The notes beneath the pieces are model-generated. The model worked only from the letters and a program-made list of their open reading frames with translations. It searched no databases and was not told the origin of the DNA. This document shows positions 23,789 to 24,947 of a stretch of 24,947 nt of DNA, in pieces. Source of the stretch: Christensenella sp. UBA7588 (lineage in GTDB: Bacteria > Bacillota > Clostridia > Christensenellales > CAG-917); contig DLKM01000021.1 in NCBI GenBank assembly GCA_002478945.1, forward strand, positions 1 through 24,947. Direction: 5' to 3'. The position numbers and the translations under genes are program-made. The stretch's first letter is position 1. Each line of letters starts with the position of its first letter.

Positions 23789-23855
23789 ATTTCTTATATT
23801 GACAGTTAGCGCAATACCGTTATAGAATAATCGTATAAGTGAGGATAAAAATATG
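23789..23855 (+). repeat. promoter-leader repeat, copy 2
   Basis: Second copy of the 67 bp segment seen at 22617-22683 (10 differences, no gaps). Similarity ends at the start codon, so the coding regions after the two copies are not alike. Confidence 0.85.
23799..23828 (+). promoter_or_regulatory. promoter of the tandem-barrel orphan gene
   Basis: TTGACA (23799-23804), 18 bp spacer, TAGAAT (23823-23828), same spacing as copy 1. Confidence 0.75.
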
Positions 23856-24383
23856 ATTAACGAATTGAAAAAAGTGCTAAATGCCAAAGCCTTGTGCGAA
23901 ATTTACGCCAATGAGTACGATACAGACAAGTTTATCGTCGGATACGTTGCAGGTTTGGACAATGATTTTTGCTTAATTCCAAACTTTGATTATTATGGAC
24001 GTTACGACGGCGTAATATGCTTGGCAAACGACGATATCTATAGAATACAAACAAATACACGCTATTTGAAAGCAATCGAAAAACTCATTGCAAACAAAAA
24101 CTGCATAACAGAGCAAAACTTTCCTTCAAAAGACATATTATATTCCGTAATCGATTACTTGAAAGAAACCAAGCATATTTGCCAAATCGAGTTGCTCGAA
24201 AGTGATTTTGTCAGCGTATCAGGTACAATCAAGACTTTCGACCGTAAAAACAGCATAATCAAAATAGACTGCGTCGACGATTACGGAACTTTCGACGGAG
24301 AAAGCACGATTGACGTGCAAGCAATCAACTTGATAACTTACAATTCAAGCGATACGAAAAGAATAGAGCTTTTGATGAAGTAA
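23853..24383 (+). CDS. orphan protein with two copies of a small beta-barrel domain
   Basis: A 176-residue soluble protein without a named family. It contains two similar segments, about residues 22-78 and 117-174. Both run GxV/I..(D)..I, then a shared signature (DYYGRYDG at 46-53 and DDYGTFDG at 142-149), then I..I.T and ending IEKL/IELL. This internal duplication suggests two Sm- or SH3-like barrels joined by a helical linker. GAGG precedes the ATG by eight bases. It is AT-rich, monocistronic, convergent with the rRNA operon, and ends before a hairpin at 24450. Function unknown. Confidence 0.72.
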   Translation: MINELKKVLNAKALCEIYANEYDTDKFIVGYVAGLDNDFCLIPNFDYYGRYDGVICLANDDIYRIQTNTRYLKAIEKLIANKNCITEQNFPSKDILYSVIDYLKETKHICQIELLESDFVSVSGTIKTFDRKNSIIKIDCVDDYGTFDGESTIDVQAINLITYNSSDTKRIELLMK

Positions 24384-24449
24384 ACTCTCGTCAGAAAAAT
24401 AAACAAACTATTAGTTGAGTAATTGAAAATTTTGAGTTTAATGAAAAAG

Positions 24450-24476
24450 CGCAAGGGACTATCTCTTGCGTTTTTT
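24450..24476 (+). terminator. terminator after the tandem-barrel gene
   Basis: CGCAAGGGA (24450-24458), loop CTA, TCTCTTGCG (24462-24470), then six T residues. Confidence 0.85.
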
Positions 24477-24536
24477 CGTATGAGACTCGACACGGCAATA
24501 TGCTGTCCGTGTTTATATATGGTTTCGTTATATAAA

Positions 24537-24566
24537 GAAAAAACACACTCGTTTGAGTGTGTTTTT
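24537..24566 (-). terminator. terminator of the rRNA operon
   Basis: On the minus strand AAAAACACACTC (24566-24555) pairs with GAGTGTGTTTTT (24550-24539), then T-rich. It lies 10 bp after the 5S 3' end. Confidence 0.88.
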
Positions 24567-24575
24567 CTTTTGGAA

Positions 24576-24692
24576 ACCGGCATCTACATATCCTCCCAGG
24601 CCGTGTCCAGCCAAGTACTTTCTGCACAACTGAGCTTAACTTCTGTGTTCGGTATGAGAACAGGTGGGACCTCAGCGTCATTGACACCGGTA
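24576..24692 (-). rRNA. rrf: 5S ribosomal RNA
   Basis: On the minus strand the central CATACCGAACACAGAAGTTAAG-type 5S sequence is present, with the terminal helix ACCGG (5' end, 24691-24687) pairing with CCGGT (3' end, 24580-24576). Length is about 117 bases. The exact ends are estimated from helix I. Confidence 0.95.
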
Positions 24693-24802
24693 ATGGATGA
24701 AGGTCGTTGCACTTTCGTGCTTCGTACATTCACAACTGCATAACATTGAGAGTATTTGCTGATTAAATTAGGATTAGGCAAATTTTTGTATTTTTTTGAT
24801 TG

Positions 24803-24947
24803 AAGCCCTCGACCTATTAGTATCGGTCAGCTTAACACATTACTGCGCTTACACACCCGACCTATCAACCTTGTGGTCTACAAGGGGTCTTACTTGATAA
24901 ACAAAGGGATATCTTATCTCGAGGCTGGTTTCACGCTTAGATGCTTT
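24803..24947 (-). rRNA. rrl: 23S ribosomal RNA, 3' end only
   Basis: On the minus strand the last 145 bases of 23S rRNA are recognisable (the AAGCATCTAAGCG block, then CTGACCGATACTAATAGGTC and GAGGGCTTCAATC). The rest continues beyond the right edge. A 110-base spacer without a tRNA separates it from 5S. Confidence 0.95.

Noticed and set aside
24391..24781. Open frames over the 5S region
   Set aside because: They overlap the 5S rRNA and its terminator.
24693..24802. tRNA between 5S and 23S
   Set aside because: No cloverleaf or TTCGA-type T-loop could be fitted in the 110-base spacer.

Overview
The window looks like a chromosomal segment of a spore-forming member of the Clostridia (Bacillota), probably an uncultured lineage. 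The reasons are dipicolinate synthase genes (dpaA, dpaB), strong AGGAGG-type ribosome binding sites, sigma-A-like promoters (TTGACA / TATAAT, 17-18 bp spacing), an FMN riboswitch in front of a RibU-type riboflavin transporter, and the 5S and 23S rRNA sequences at the right edge. Nothing here fixes genus or species.

Layout. 1-1165: an edge hairpin element, a promoter, an FMN riboswitch with terminator, and ribU. 1218-3866: a two-subunit class I (Fe-S) fumarate hydratase on the minus strand, divergent from a short malic enzyme on the plus strand; together they link fumarate, malate and pyruvate. 4039-5232: a YkvI-like membrane transporter whose 3' end overlaps, antisense, the end of the next operon. 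5066-8575 (minus): an unrecognised three-gene operon of a six-helix membrane protein, a TPR protein and a small acidic protein with a Cys/His/Asp-rich tail. 8810-10699: asd and dapA. 10797-15800 (minus): a 1667-residue BspA-like leucine-rich-repeat lipoprotein. 15968-18372 (minus): a PlsC-type acyltransferase with a zinc ribbon, and a PRK06851-like P-loop ATPase. 18454-19733: dpaA-dpaB behind a sigma-K-like promoter. 19802-21790 (minus): a small lipoprotein and a MATE exporter. 21913-22494 (minus): a SAP-domain protein. 22681-24383: three AT-rich orphan genes, two of them behind near-identical promoter/leader copies. 24576 to the end (minus): 5S rRNA and the 3' end of 23S rRNA.

How the genes fit together. 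asd and dapA make 4-hydroxy-tetrahydrodipicolinate, the precursor that DpaA/DpaB convert to dipicolinic acid in the mother cell, so the lysine/DPA pathway is split over two loci 8 kb apart. Fumarase and malic enzyme form a C4-acid module. The rest looks like envelope, transport and accessory functions.

Two themes stand out. Several promoters place the -10 box only 4-8 bp from the start codon without a ribosome binding site, which suggests leaderless mRNAs. The accessory material is concentrated in the TPR/Cys-rich operon and in the orphan island beside the rRNA operon. All homology statements come from recognising motifs by eye; no search was run.
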